Below are positions 39,125 to 47,355 of a DNA stretch of 64,000 nucleotides, piece by piece; within the stretch, counting starts at the first letter, position 1; each line of letters begins with the position of its first letter. Source of the DNA: Streptococcus mitis (GTDB lineage: Bacteria > Bacillota > Bacilli > Lactobacillales > Streptococcaceae). The stretch lies in contig NZ_JPFU01000013.1 of NCBI RefSeq assembly GCF_000722695.1, positions 310,001 to 374,000 on the forward strand. Reading direction: 5' to 3'. A program made the position numbers and the translations under genes. The notes under the pieces were generated by a model. That model was given only the letters and a program-made list of their open reading frames with translations, was not told the DNA's origin and made no database searches.

Positions 39125-40471
39125 ATGAGAGAATATGATATCATTGCTATTGGTGGAGGCAGCGGAGGAATTGCTACCATGAACCGTGCTGGTGAACACG
39201 GAGCCAAAGCGGTCGTTATTGAGGAAAAGAAATTAGGTGGAACCTGCGTCAACGTCGGATGTGTTCCTAAAAAAATCATGTGGTACGGAGCGCAAATCGC
39301 TGAGACTTTCCATCAATTTGGAGAAGACTACGGCTTTAATACTACTGATCTTAACTTTGACTTTGCAACCCTACGTCGCAATCGTGAAGCCTACATTGAT
39401 CGCGCTCGTTCTTCTTATGATGGCAGTTTTAAACGCAACGGCGTAGACCTGATTGAAGGCCATGCTGAATTTGTAGATTCTCATACTGTTAGCGTAAATG
39501 GTGAGCTGATTCGTGCTAAACATATCGTGATTGCTACTGGTGCCCATCCAAGTATTCCAAATATTCCTGGTGCTGAACTAGGTGGTTCTTCTGATGATGT
39601 ATTTGCCTGGGAAGAATTGCCAGAGTCAGTTGCTATTCTAGGCGCGGGTTATATTGCCGTTGAGTTGGCTGGCGTACTCCACACCTTTGGTGTCAAGACA
39701 GATCTATTTGTTCGCCGTGATCGTCCTTTACGAGGTTTTGATTCTTATATCGTTGAAGGTTTGGTCAAGGAAATGGAAAGAACAAACTTACCACTTCATA
39801 CTCACAAAGTCCCTGCCAAGTTAGAAAAAACTGCTGAAGGCATTACCATTCATTTCGAAGATGGTACTAGTCACACAGCTAGCCAAGTTATCTGGGCTAC
39901 TGGTCGCCGTCCAAACGTTAAGGGCTTGCAACTTGAAAAAGCTGGAGTGACTCTAAACGAACGTGGCTTTATCCAAGTGGATGAATACCAAAATACTGTT
40001 GTTGAGGGAATCTACGCTCTAGGTGATGTAACAGGTGAAAAGGAACTGACTCCAGTTGCTATCAAGGCTGGACGTACTTTGTCTGAACGTCTCTTTAACG
40101 GAAAAACAACTGCAAAAATGGACTACTCAACTATTCCAACCGTTGTCTTTTCACACCCTGCTATCGGAACTGTTGGCTTGACAGAAGAGCAAGCTATTAA
40201 AGAATACGGTCAAGACCAAATCAAGGTATACAAATCAAACTTTGCATCTATGTACTCTGCTTGCACTCGCAACCGTCAAGAAACACGTTTCAAATTGATT
40301 ACAGCTGGTTCGGAAGAAAAAGTTGTCGGACTTCATGGAATTGGATACGGTGTTGATGAAATGATTCAAGGATTTGCTGTTGCTATCAAAATGGGAGCAA
40401 CCAAGGCAGACTTTGATGCAACTGTGGCGATTCACCCAACTGCATCCGAAGAATTTGTAACCATGCGTTAA
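39125..40471 (+). CDS. gor: Glutathione reductase
   Basis: A 448-residue FAD disulfide reductase that keeps glutathione reduced with NADPH; streptococci of this group import glutathione and use it against oxidative and metal stress. FAD motif [14 protein letters not shown]; redox pair [13 protein letters not shown] (CVNVGC); NADPH motif [12 protein letters not shown] followed by RRDRPLRGF, whose Arg residues suit NADPH; FAD motif IYALGDVTG; and the C-terminal [12 protein letters not shown] with catalytic His and Glu. It is monocistronic, with SD AAAGGAG. Confidence 0.96.
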   Translation: MREYDIIAIGGGSGGIATMNRAGEHGAKAVVIEEKKLGGTCVNVGCVPKKIMWYGAQIAETFHQFGEDYGFNTTDLNFDFATLRRNREAYIDRARSSYDGSFKRNGVDLIEGHAEFVDSHTVSVNGELIRAKHIVIATGAHPSIPNIPGAELGGSSDDVFAWEELPESVAILGAGYIAVELAGVLHTFGVKTDLFVRRDRPLRGFDSYIVEGLVKEMERTNLPLHTHKVPAKLEKTAEGITIHFEDGTSHTASQVIWATGRRPNVKGLQLEKAGVTLNERGFIQVDEYQNTVVEGIYALGDVTGEKELTPVAIKAGRTLSERLFNGKTTAKMDYSTIPTVVFSHPAIGTVGLTEEQAIKEYGQDQIKVYKSNFASMYSACTRNRQETRFKLITAGSEEKVVGLHGIGYGVDEMIQGFAVAIKMGATKADFDATVAIHPTASEEFVTMR

Positions 40472-40476
40472 TCGAA

Positions 40477-40513
40477 ACAAAAAAGCTGATACAAATGTGT
40501 CGGCTTCTTTTTT
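40477..40513 (+). terminator. gor terminator
   Basis: AAGCTGATAC and GTGTCGGCTT pair with G-T wobble around AAAT, then CTTTTTT. Confidence 0.8.
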
Positions 40514-40598
40514 GATATTCACGAATCGATAAAAACAACTTACCCAGTCAGCAAAATCGGCCGTTACAGTTTTTTGTTACCTTTGTTACGAAAACAGG

Positions 40599-40626
40599 TT
40601 GACAATAATATTAAATTAAGTATAAT
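40599..40626 (+). promoter_or_regulatory. bioY promoter, full consensus
   Basis: TTGACA (40599-40604), 16 bp spacer, TATAAT (40621-40626). Both hexamers are perfect. A BirA-type operator overlaps the -10 and the start region. Confidence 0.85.
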
Positions 40627-40659
40627 AGTTACTATACATAAGAAAAGAGGTTAACTATT
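40624..40659 (+). promoter_or_regulatory. BirA-type operator of bioY
   Basis: AATAGTTAC (40624-40632) and GTTAACTATT (40650-40659) form an inverted repeat separated by 17 bases, matching the TAGTTAAC...GTTAACTA layout of biotin repressor sites in Firmicutes. It covers the end of the -10 through the SD. Confidence 0.7.
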
Positions 40660-41196
40660 TTGAAAAAAGCTCACGTTTATGCTATCCCTGCTATTGGAGC
40701 TGCTCTCATTGCTGTTTTAGCACAAATCAGTCTTCCAATTGGACCTGTTCCCTTCACTCTGCAGAACTTTGCAATTGGCTTGATTGCTACTGTCTTTAGA
40801 CCGAGAGAGGCTGTACTTTCTGTTGGACTCTATCTTCTTCTAGGTGCCATCGGTCTTCCTGTCTTTGCAGGAGGTGGAGCTGGATTTCATGCTTTGATTG
40901 GTCCTACTGCAGGCTATCTTTGGTTTTATCTTGTTTATTCTGGACTTACTTCTTCTCTAACTAACAGCGATAGTGGTTTTGTCAAAATTTTTCTAGCAAA
41001 TCTCTTGGGGGATACACTTGTCTTTGTTGGTGGGATTATTGGATTGCATTTCCTAGCTGGAATGCCATTTGAAAAAGCTCTTCTTGTGGGGGTATTTCCC
41101 TTTATCATCCCAGATCTTGGTAAAATTATTACCATTAGTTTTATTAGCCGTCCATTACTTCAACGCCTTAAAAATCAGGCTTACTTTACTAACTAA
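40660..41196 (+). CDS. bioY: Biotin transporter BioY (S component)
   Basis: A 178-residue membrane protein that captures biotin for an ECF transporter. Typical BioY features: LPIGPVPFTLQNFAIGL, GAIGLPVFAGGGAGFHALIGPTAGYL, and six predicted helices. The start is TTG at 40660 with an AGAGG SD; it gives the family N-terminus MKKAHVYAIPAIGAAL. The ECF energy-coupling genes are not in the window. Together with the BirA-type operator this indicates biotin scavenging controlled by biotin status. Confidence 0.94.
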   Translation: MKKAHVYAIPAIGAALIAVLAQISLPIGPVPFTLQNFAIGLIATVFRPREAVLSVGLYLLLGAIGLPVFAGGGAGFHALIGPTAGYLWFYLVYSGLTSSLTNSDSGFVKIFLANLLGDTLVFVGGIIGLHFLAGMPFEKALLVGVFPFIIPDLGKIITISFISRPLLQRLKNQAYFTN

Positions 41197-41236
41197 AAAA
41201 GGATATCGAGTTGTCATGACTCAGTATCCTTTTCTT
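41195..41236 (+). terminator. bioY terminator
   Basis: AAAAGGATA...GAGT and ACTC...TATCCTTTT form an interrupted stem around TGTCATG. Confidence 0.75.
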
Positions 41237-41250
41237 TCATTTTGAAAACT

Positions 41251-41358
41251 TATACTCTTCGAAAATCAAATTCAAACCACGTCAGCTTCGCCTTGCCGTA
41301 CTCAAGTACTGCCTACGGCTAGCTTCCTAGTTTGCTCTTTGATTTTCATTAAGTATTA
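41251..41358 (+). repeat. BOX element 2 (boxA-boxC, no boxB)
   Basis: TATACTCTTCGAAAATC...CACGTCAGCTTCGCCTTGCC, then TGCCTACGGCTAGCTTCC...GATTTTCATTAAGTATTA. It lies between the convergent bioY and ydbC-like genes and overlaps the 3' end of the latter. Confidence 0.9.
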
Positions 41359-41571
41359 GTTACCTTTAAAGGCATCCACCATGGTTTGAAATTCTTCATT
41401 TGAGAGAGTAATTCCTTTGCCCATTTTAGTATGATCTGGACTCCAAGCACGAATATCAAACTTTGCAGGGGCACCATTAAAGCTCACCCGGTTGATTTCC
41501 TTAGTCCAACCTTTTTCGTTTTCAGAAAGAGTCAACAAGTGCTCTTCGATTTCAAATGTAAATTCTGCCAT
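41356..41571 (-). CDS. YdbC-like PC4-family ssDNA-binding protein
   Basis: A 71-residue protein (MAEFTFEIEEHLLTLSENEKGW...) matching the YdbC family, a bacterial relative of the transcriptional coactivator PC4 that binds single-stranded DNA as a dimer. The beta-strand pattern and closing helix (NEEFQTMVDAFK) fit. It is monocistronic; its stop codon lies at the edge of BOX 2, so the 3' UTR is the BOX. SD is AAAGGAG. Confidence 0.85.
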   Translation of the reverse strand: MAEFTFEIEEHLLTLSENEKGWTKEINRVSFNGAPAKFDIRAWSPDHTKMGKGITLSNEEFQTMVDAFKGN

Positions 41572-41669
41572 TTTCTTCTCCTTTTTTAGCTTTCATTTGA
41601 TTATTCGTAAAATCTTGTAGATTTTAGGAAAATTTTATATAATATTGATATAAAAGAAGGGAGGCCAAT

Positions 41670-41990
41670 ATGAGACATAAATTCCAGCAAGTTCTAGATA
41701 AAATACATGACTTTTTAAATGGACATGATCAACCAGACCATACTGAAAGCAACTCCCTTACAGCCACTATTGAAGAGGCTATCCAGAAACAAACTGCTGT
41801 TCACCTTATCTTGTCTGAGACAAGTTTTACAGGTGATATCATCAAATACGATCAGCAACGCCAGCAAATTATCGTGAAAAATTTTGCTAAAAATGTAAGC
41901 CGTATTATCCGCATAAGCGATATTCAACGCCTGCGATTTGTCCCTTCAACTGTCCAAACAGCTCAAAAAAATAGATTTAAGAAAGAGTGA
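41670..41990 (+). CDS. Conserved hypothetical protein, possibly YolD-like
   Basis: A 106-residue basic protein. Residues about 45-92 (TAVHLILSETSFTGDIIKYDQQ...KNVSRIIRISDIQRLRFVP) form a predicted five-strand beta segment resembling the small barrel of YolD-like proteins; the N-terminal 40 residues look helical. I do not assign a function. It has a GAAGGGAGG SD and a TATAAT (about 41638-41643). A bidirectional hairpin follows at 41980-42021. Confidence 0.7.
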   Translation: MRHKFQQVLDKIHDFLNGHDQPDHTESNSLTATIEEAIQKQTAVHLILSETSFTGDIIKYDQQRQQIIVKNFAKNVSRIIRISDIQRLRFVPSTVQTAQKNRFKKE

Positions 41991-42021
41991 GATGTAGTTG
42001 CTTCATCCCACTCTTTTTCTT
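41980..42021. terminator. Bidirectional terminator between convergent genes
   Basis: AAAGAGTGAGATG and CATCCCACTCTTT pair, with T runs on both strands. It serves the 41670-41990 gene and the ATP-cone gene on the other strand. Confidence 0.8.
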
Positions 42022-42358
42022 AGCGAATTTGTTCAAAATGTAAATGAACAGCGATATGGTCTCCATAACCACTTCTTTCCAAATCTCGTTGTAGACGATA
42101 GGAAATGTAGTGTTCTGCAATGGTAATGTAACCTGCACCCAATAAACGGTGTTCAACCATAGACTGAATCATGCTAATGGTAGCACGTTCCACCTTGGCT
42201 TCTTCCAAATCCAAAACCACTTTCTTAGTGACTTGTGCAAGGTTTTGACGCAAATCATCTGTCAATACATAGACAGTCTGGGCTGCCTTTAAGATAGCTT
42301 GGTAAATCTTATCTGGATTAAATTCAGCAATTTCTCCATCACGTTTGATTACTTGCAT
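42020..42358 (-). CDS. Stand-alone ATP-cone domain protein
   Basis: A 112-residue protein that is almost only an ATP-cone: VIKRDGEIAEFNPDKIYQAILKA, then LDLEEAKVERATISMIQSMVEHRLL and YITIAEHYISYR. ATP-cones sense ATP/dATP at the N-terminus of ribonucleotide reductases and in NrdR. Neither the NrdR zinc ribbon nor a reductase is fused. It starts 11 bp after trmD and is probably cotranscribed with rimM-trmD. It might regulate a reductase in trans; this is inference. Confidence 0.85.
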   Translation of the reverse strand: MQVIKRDGEIAEFNPDKIYQAILKAAQTVYVLTDDLRQNLAQVTKKVVLDLEEAKVERATISMIQSMVEHRLLGAGYITIAEHYISYRLQRDLERSGYGDHIAVHLHFEQIR

Positions 42359-42369
42359 AGGGTTCTCCT

Positions 42370-43089
42370 TTATTCTTTGTTTTCTTTGATTTCTGCCAGC
42401 ATTTTTTCTTCTTCTGCTGTCAGTTGATAATGTTCAAGCAAATCCGGTCTGCGTTCGTAGGTTTTCTTTAAACTCTCATACAGGCGCCACTGACGAATCT
42501 TTTCATGGTGCCCGCTCATCAGAATATCCGGCACAACCATACCACGATAATCATAGGGACGTGTGTACTGAGGATATTCGAGAAGGCCTGAAGAAAAACT
42601 ATCATCTTGGTGGCTAGACTCCTTTCCAATCACTTCTGGAATCAGGCGTACCGTAGCATCAATCATGGTCATAGCTGCCAATTCTCCTCCAGTTAAGACA
42701 TAATCTCCTAAGGAAATCTCATCTGTCACCAAGGTCTTGATCCGCTCATCATAGCCCTCATAGTGACCGCAGATAAAGATAAGTTCTTCCTCTTGAGCCA
42801 AATCCTCTGCATAGGCCTGATCAAACTGCTTGCCAGCTGGGTCTAGGAGAATGACGCGCGGATTTTTCTTTTCAATAGCATCAAAGGCATCGAAAATAGG
42901 TTGCGCTCGGAGCAACATCCCCTGTCCACCTCCATATGGCTCGTCGTCTACATGACGGGCCTTTTCAGCATTTTCTCTAAAATTATGATACTGGATATCC
43001 AAGAGCCCTTTTTCTCGAGCCTTTCCAACGATTGAGTGCTCCAGTGGAGAAAACATCTCTGGAAAGAGGGTTAAAATATCAATTTTCAT
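42370..43089 (-). CDS. trmD: tRNA (guanine-N1)-methyltransferase
   Basis: Methylates G37 next to the anticodon with SAM, preventing +1 frameshifts. The 239-residue protein has the N-terminal [12 protein letters not shown], the trefoil-knot SAM site [12 protein letters not shown] and [15 protein letters not shown], and the C-terminal [12 protein letters not shown]. It overlaps rimM by 11 bp, the classic rimM-trmD arrangement. Confidence 0.97.
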   Translation of the reverse strand: MKIDILTLFPEMFSPLEHSIVGKAREKGLLDIQYHNFRENAEKARHVDDEPYGGGQGMLLRAQPIFDAFDAIEKKNPRVILLDPAGKQFDQAYAEDLAQEEELIFICGHYEGYDERIKTLVTDEISLGDYVLTGGELAAMTMIDATVRLIPEVIGKESSHQDDSFSSGLLEYPQYTRPYDYRGMVVPDILMSGHHEKIRQWRLYESLKKTYERRPDLLEHYQLTAEEEKMLAEIKENKE

Positions 43090-43597
43090 CGTCTAGCCCT
43101 TCTAAGATTTCCACATCGACGCGGTTATTTGGAATATCGACATTGAGAACCACTGGTGGGATATAAGGCAAGAGCAAGTCTCGTTTGCCTTTTCGCTTGA
43201 CCACCCAGACATCATTGGCACCTGGTTGTAGGATTTCCTTGATGGTTCCGATCAAGTTATCTTCCTCATAGACCTCCAAACCAATAATCTCGTGATAGTA
43301 GAATTCACCATCATCTAAATCGTTTAAATCTTCCTCAGCGACCTTGAGACTGTATCCCTTGTACTTTTCGATAGCATTAATATGGTACATATCTTTGAAT
43401 TTGATAATGTCAAAGTTCTTCTGTTTACGGTGACTAGCGATGGTCACTGTTTGGACAAACTGATCTTTTTCATCAAACAAGGCCAGCTCAGCCCCTTTTT
43501 TAAACCGTTCTTCTGCAAAATCTGTCACAGACAAGATTCGCATCTCACCCTGTAACCCTTGCGTATTGACGATTTTCCCAACATTAAAGTAGTTCAT
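43079..43597 (-). CDS. rimM: Ribosome maturation factor RimM
   Basis: Helps assemble the 30S head around S19 and 16S helices 31/33b. The 172-residue protein has the N-terminal barrel ([27 protein letters not shown]) and the PRC-barrel ([20 protein letters not shown]...[22 protein letters not shown]). It is coupled to trmD by an 11-bp overlap. It lies 30 bp downstream of the alpha/beta hydrolase gene. Confidence 0.97.
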   Translation of the reverse strand: MNYFNVGKIVNTQGLQGEMRILSVTDFAEERFKKGAELALFDEKDQFVQTVTIASHRKQKNFDIIKFKDMYHINAIEKYKGYSLKVAEEDLNDLDDGEFYYHEIIGLEVYEEDNLIGTIKEILQPGANDVWVVKRKGKRDLLLPYIPPVVLNVDIPNNRVDVEILEGLDDEN

Positions 43598-43627
43598 CTT
43601 GTCTCCTGTACTCTCCTTCTTTCCATC

Positions 43628-44416
43628 TTATTCTGACAATTCTCGAATAATAGTCGCAATTTTTTCGGATTCAGACCACTGTAAATAATGGTGATTCCCT
43701 CCTAAAATGAGTTTAGTATTGGAAGTCCAATATTCTGATTCTCTGTACTCTTTTTCTCTATAAGCCTGACAAAAAATAAATACAGGGATATGAGATTCTA
43801 CCGACAAATTCTCAAAATCTTCCTCAGTAATTTCTCCAGATATCTGAAATTCTGGATCTTGATTTTGCAACTCTGAACCTTTTTCTTGCATTAATTCCCA
43901 GATTTCTTTATTAGTTTCAGGGTTAAATGTGGCTTGAGTTAAGTTCTTAAAATAAAGTTCAGGACCACACTCGTCAATCAGCCTCATCTGCTCTTCCATT
44001 TCTGGATAAGGATTTTCTGAAAAATCAGCAAACATGACGTTTTTAGTTGTCGGTTCAATTGCTACTAAAGCCTGATACTTAATTGGTTTCTTGAGCAATT
44101 TACAAGCTAAAATTCCACTCAAACTATGTACACAAAGTATATATTCAGAAATCGCCAATTCTTCAAGTACTTTATAAACCGCATCTGCAAGATTATCTAG
44201 ATTTTTTCCAGCTTGGTCATGAATCGGACTCCTACCTGTGTTTGGAAAATCAATTGTCAAATAACCAATTGTGGGAGGAAGCTTTTCGAGTATAAGTGAA
44301 AAATTTTCATAACTTGGTAACAAACCTGCGCCACTTAAACAAACTAGCATTTTCTTTTGCTTTTGATAAGTAACAGAGAGACTACCAATTTCTGTAGATA
44401 CTTCAATCCTCTTCAT
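43628..44416 (-). CDS. Alpha/beta hydrolase-like protein
   Basis: A protein of about 262 residues with an alpha/beta-hydrolase layout: oxyanion region VCLSGAGLLPSY, the TIDFPNTGRS loop, a nucleophile elbow CVHSLSG, and a C-terminal catalytic-His candidate LGGNHHYLQW. The elbow is H-S-L-S-G rather than G-x-S-x-G. The start is uncertain: ATG at 44416 is preferred to an in-frame GTG at 44428. Substrate unknown. It stands in front of rimM-trmD, where it looks like an accessory gene. Confidence 0.75.
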   Translation of the reverse strand: MKRIEVSTEIGSLSVTYQKQKKMLVCLSGAGLLPSYENFSLILEKLPPTIGYLTIDFPNTGRSPIHDQAGKNLDNLADAVYKVLEELAISEYILCVHSLSGILACKLLKKPIKYQALVAIEPTTKNVMFADFSENPYPEMEEQMRLIDECGPELYFKNLTQATFNPETNKEIWELMQEKGSELQNQDPEFQISGEITEEDFENLSVESHIPVFIFCQAYREKEYRESEYWTSNTKLILGGNHHYLQWSESEKIATIIRELSE

Positions 44417-44513
44417 AAAGAAATCCACTCATTCTGTATAATGAATTATTAAAAATCCTTATCCTTTATTTTATCACGTTCCAGGGATTTTCTCAAGTTG
44501 GAGAAAGAGGACA

Positions 44514-44846
44514 TCAACTCTTGTCCCCTTTCAAAAATCCTTCCAAATCTCGTTCATGCTGATATTTGATAGCCGCCTTTTTGTCTTTTTCAAAAATGGT
44601 CTTGGTTAGATCTATGTCGTTGATGACGGCGATTGCGACAGTGTAGTGAATAATATCAGCAAGTTCTTTTGCTAATTCCTCGTTAGAATCCTGAACGCCA
44701 TCTTTTCTACCAGAACGACCATTCAAAACCTCGGCTACTTCTCCAACTTCCTCCACTAGCTTGATAAAGAGGCCTTCCTCAGTTCGAGACTGCTGGTAAT
44801 GTTCCAGTAGGTAGTCTTGTAATTGTCTAAACGTTAAATCCTTCAT
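44514..44846 (-). CDS. MazG-like nucleotide pyrophosphohydrolase
   Basis: A 110-residue single-domain MazG protein from the ATG at 44846 (MKDLTFRQLQDYLLEHYQ), with SD AAGGAGCAGG. The metal motif EEVGEVAEVLN...EELAKELADIIHYTV gives the two ExxE/ExxD halves expected for all-alpha NTP pyrophosphatases. Such enzymes clear aberrant (d)NTPs. Its start lies just after the khpA terminator, so it is expressed either by read-through or from a promoter I do not see. Confidence 0.88.
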   Translation of the reverse strand: MKDLTFRQLQDYLLEHYQQSRTEEGLFIKLVEEVGEVAEVLNGRSGRKDGVQDSNEELAKELADIIHYTVAIAVINDIDLTKTIFEKDKKAAIKYQHERDLEGFLKGDKS

Positions 44847-44860
44847 ATCCTGCTCCTTGC

Positions 44861-44885
44861 AAAAAAAGCGAGACATTCGTCCCGC
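44861..44885 (-). terminator. rpsP-khpA operon terminator
   Basis: GCGGGAC and GTCTCGC (one G-T pair) with a GAAT loop and seven Ts on the minus strand. Confidence 0.85.
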
Positions 44886-44890
44886 CCTTC

Positions 44891-45130
44891 TTATTTTTCG
44901 TCAATAACGATTCTTACTTTTTTATCTTCAGTTGGGACAGAGTAGACAATCGTTCTTATCGCAGAAATAGTGCGACCCTTACGACCAATTACACGACCCA
45001 CATCGCTTTGATCAAGATCCAAATGATATTCCAAAAACTCTGGTGTATCTTCAATCTTGATAGTTAAGGCATCTGGTTGTGAAATCAAGGGTTTCACAAT
45101 CGCAATAATGAGATTTTCAATCGTATCCAT
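44891..45130 (-). CDS. khpA: KH-domain RNA-binding protein KhpA
   Basis: A 79-residue single type II KH domain with the GxxG loop in [13 protein letters not shown]. In pneumococci KhpA pairs with KhpB (Jag/EloR) to bind RNA and control cell elongation. It lies 19 bp after rpsP in the usual rpsP-khpA operon and is followed by a terminator. Confidence 0.94.
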   Translation of the reverse strand: MDTIENLIIAIVKPLISQPDALTIKIEDTPEFLEYHLDLDQSDVGRVIGRKGRTISAIRTIVYSVPTEDKKVRIVIDEK

Positions 45131-45149
45131 CTGTCAACCTACTTTAAAC

Positions 45150-45422
45150 TTATTTTGAGAATTTAGAATCGTGGAATTTTTTCAATACGCCTTCTTTTGA
45201 AAGGATGTTACGAACTGTATCTGAAGGTTGAGCTCCATCAGCCAACCATGCAAGAACGCGGTCTTCTTTCAAAGTTACTTGGTTTTCAGCAACAAGTGGG
45301 TTATATGTTCCAACTGTTTCGATGAAACGTCCGTCACGTGGTGAACGTGAATCTGCTACGTTGATACGGTAGAAAGGTTTTTTCTTAGAACCCATACGAG
45401 TCAAACGGATTTTAACTGCCAT
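45150..45422 (-). CDS. rpsP: 30S ribosomal protein S16
   Basis: A 90-residue ribosomal protein, full length, opening [20 protein letters not shown] and including the [21 protein letters not shown] motif. It binds 16S rRNA early in 30S assembly. It heads the rpsP-khpA operon with a strong promoter (TTGACA/TATAAT) and a 5' UTR of about 60 bases containing an 8-1-8 palindrome. Confidence 0.99.
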   Translation of the reverse strand: MAVKIRLTRMGSKKKPFYRINVADSRSPRDGRFIETVGTYNPLVAENQVTLKEDRVLAWLADGAQPSDTVRNILSKEGVLKKFHDSKFSK

Positions 45423-45457
45423 TTTTAAAGTCTCTTTTCTTATTTTTTATTTCGGTG

Positions 45458-45474
45458 AAATAGCTGAGCTATTT
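45458..45474 (-). other. Palindrome in the rpsP 5' UTR
   Basis: AAATAGCT-G-AGCTATTT on the plus strand is a perfect 8-1-8 inverted repeat between the promoter and the rpsP SD. As RNA it can form AAATAG-CTCAG-CTATTT. It could be a ribosomal-protein leader element; no known one is recognised. Confidence 0.45.
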
Positions 45475-45486
45475 AGCACATGTTCT

Positions 45487-45514
45487 ATTATAGCAGATTT
45501 CTGACAGGTGTCAA
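45487..45514 (-). promoter_or_regulatory. rpsP promoter
   Basis: -35 TTGACA (45514-45509), 16 bp spacer, extended -10 TGCTATAAT (TATAAT 45492-45487). A perfect inverted repeat TGTCAAG-N7-CTTGACA (45509-45529) includes the -35. Confidence 0.85.
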
Positions 45515-45612
45515 GAAAAAAACTTGACAGACTATAAAATTTTTAAACCATTTAGAAATTTGTTAGAAGTAGGAAATAAATGTTTGAAAGAGGCTATCAG
45601 TGAATACTATTT

Positions 45613-45720
45613 TATACTCAATGAAAATCAAAGAGCAAACTAGGAAGCTAGCCGCAGGCTGTACTTAGGTACGGCAAGGCAAAGCTGACGTAGTTTGAAT
45701 TTGATTTTCGAAGAGTATTA
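45613..45720 (-). repeat. BOX element 3 (boxA-boxC, no boxB)
   Basis: In the reverse orientation: TATACTCAATGAAAATC...GCAAACTAGGAAGCTAGCC, then TACGGCAAGGCAAAGCTGAC...GATTTTCGAAGAGTATTA. It has replaced or truncated the start of the SAP-domain pseudogene that follows. Confidence 0.9.
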
Positions 45721-46237
45721 GAAACATTTTATAAAGACCATCAACTCAAACCCTTCATCTCTCCTGAACGAGATTTGAATACTTGGCTCCTAAATCCCAA
45801 GCCTGCTCCCAAAAGAAACATGGAATTATTAACAGATGATTTACTAGCAGGAGATATCATTTTACTATGGAGAATCCAGTTTGGCACTTTTACCACCGAA
45901 ACCTGGTTTCCTAAATACTTCGAGTACACTTATGGTATTGATACCCCTAAGCATCTAAAACTCTGGTAGAAAAAGGTTATACTGTCATTGAAACTGCTTC
46001 TGATTCACTTGATCATCTCAATGCTACTATGAAAAAGAATATTCTGAAAAGCAAGGGAATTACAGAACTATCTAAGATGAAGGCTACAGATCTGGAACAA
46101 GCCCTTCATAACAACTTTTCAGAAGAAGAATTGGCAAGTCACTTTTCAATTCGTGGCTACAAATTGACTCTAAAGGGGAGCAGATACTGGAACAATACAA
46201 GGGAATTATCGACCGTCATCCAAAGAAAAATCTTTAA
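45721..46237 (+). pseudogene. SAP-domain protein remnant with two frameshifts
   Basis: The open frame from BOX 3 reads ...SPERDLNTWLLNPKPAPKRN and GDIILLWRIQFGTFTTETWF to about HLK near 45960. It then shifts to VEKGYTVIETASDSLDHLNA, leading into a SAP-like segment (ILKSKGITELSKMKATDLEQ and FSEEELASHFSIRGYKLTL). At about 46172 it shifts again to KGEQILEQYKGIIDRHPKKN and stops at 46237. The N-terminus is lost into BOX 3. The three parts form one protein in order, so two indels are the simplest explanation. Related intact proteins exist in streptococci; function unknown. Confidence 0.8.
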
Positions 46238-46345
46238 TCAAGTGATTTTTTGGTTGATTTTCTCTAAAATTACCTTGTCACTAACATTTGAAATCCCCTT
46301 CCTTTTAAGGTACAATGGTAGAAATGAATTTTTGAGAGGATCAGA

Positions 46346-47170
46346 ATGAAAAAACTAGCAACCCTTCTTTTACTATCAACTATAGCCCTAGCTGGATGTA
46401 GTAGCATCCAACGCAGTCTGCGTGGTAATGACTATGTTGATTCCAGTCTTGCTGCTGAAGAAAGTTCCAAAGTAGCTGCCCAATCTGCCAAGGAGTTAAA
46501 CGATGCTTTAACAAACGAAAACGCCAATTTCCCACAACTATCTAAAGAAGTTGCTGGAGATGAAGCTGAAGTGATTCTCCACACAAGTCAAGGAGATATC
46601 CGCATTAAGCTCTTCCCTAAACTGGCTCCTCTAGCAGTTGAAAACTTCCTCACTCATGCCAAAGAAGGCTACTATAACGGCATTACCTTCCACCGTGTCA
46701 TCGATGGCTTCATGGTTCAAACTGGAGATCCAAAGGGAGACGGTACAGGCGGTCAGTCCATCTGGCATGACAAGGATAAGACAAAAGACAAGGGAACTGG
46801 TTTCAAAAACGAGATCACTCCTTATCTCTATAACATCCGTGGTGCTCTTTCTATGGCTAATACTGGTCAACCAAACACCAATGGCAGCCAGTTCTTCATC
46901 AACCAAAACTCCACAGATACCTCTGCTAAACTCCCTACAAGCAAGTATCCAAAGAAAATCATCGAAGCCTACAAAGAAGGTGGAAATCCTAGTCTAGATG
47001 GCAAACACCCAGTCTTTGGCCAAGTGATTGACGGGATGGATGTTGTAGATAAGATTGCTAAAACCGAAAAAGATGAGAAAGACAAGCCAACGACTGCAAT
47101 TACTATCGACAGCATTGAAATCGTGAAAGACTACGATTTTATACTCAATGAAAATCAAAGAGCAAACTAG
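46346..47170 (+). CDS. slrA: Peptidyl-prolyl isomerase lipoprotein SlrA
   Basis: A surface cyclophilin that isomerises proline bonds in exported proteins and aids colonisation in pneumococci. Residues 1-18 are a lipoprotein signal with lipobox LAGC (Cys18). After a helical linker, a cyclophilin domain runs from [16 protein letters not shown] with [15 protein letters not shown] (catalytic Arg), [20 protein letters not shown] and [18 protein letters not shown]. At 274 residues its last ten codons (ILNENQRAN with the stop) come from BOX 4. An upstream promoter lies within 46270-46320 (TTGTCA and TACAAT). Confidence 0.94.
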   Translation: MKKLATLLLLSTIALAGCSSIQRSLRGNDYVDSSLAAEESSKVAAQSAKELNDALTNENANFPQLSKEVAGDEAEVILHTSQGDIRIKLFPKLAPLAVENFLTHAKEGYYNGITFHRVIDGFMVQTGDPKGDGTGGQSIWHDKDKTKDKGTGFKNEITPYLYNIRGALSMANTGQPNTNGSQFFINQNSTDTSAKLPTSKYPKKIIEAYKEGGNPSLDGKHPVFGQVIDGMDVVDKIAKTEKDEKDKPTTAITIDSIEIVKDYDFILNENQRAN

Positions 47171-47293
47171 GAAACTAGCTACAGGCTGCTCAAAGCACTG
47201 CTTTGAGGTTGTGGATAGAACTGACGAAGTCAGTAACTATACATAAGGCAAGGCGACGTTGACGCGGTTTGAAGAGATTTTCGAAGAGTATTA
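47139..47293 (-). repeat. BOX element 4 (boxA-boxB-boxC)
   Basis: Reverse orientation: TATACTCAATGAAAATCAAA..., internal boxB (CTCAAAGCACTGCTTTGAG and AACTGACGAAGTCAGTAAC), then GGCAAGGCGACGTTGACGC and GATTTTCGAAGAGTATTA. Its first 32 bases are inside the slrA reading frame and supply the stop codon. Confidence 0.92.
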
Positions 47294-47307
47294 AATCTTA
47301 AAAACCA

Positions 47308-47345
47308 AAAAATACAGTATCCACATACGGTACTGTATTTCTTTT
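47308..47345. terminator. Bidirectional terminator between slrA and the ABC-F gene
   Basis: AAATACAGTA and TACTGTATTT pair around TCCACATACGG, with A and T runs on the two sides. Confidence 0.85.
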
Positions 47346-47355
47346 ATCCTCATTT

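Noticed and set aside
40570..40590. Direct repeat TTTGTTAC before the bioY promoter
   Set aside because: Short and upstream of -35, without palindromic partner; the BirA-type site explains regulation better.
41621..41637. CodY-like sequence GATTTTAGGAAAATT upstream of the 41670 gene
   Set aside because: Only 12 of 15 positions match and the centre is wrong; such matches are common in AT-rich DNA.
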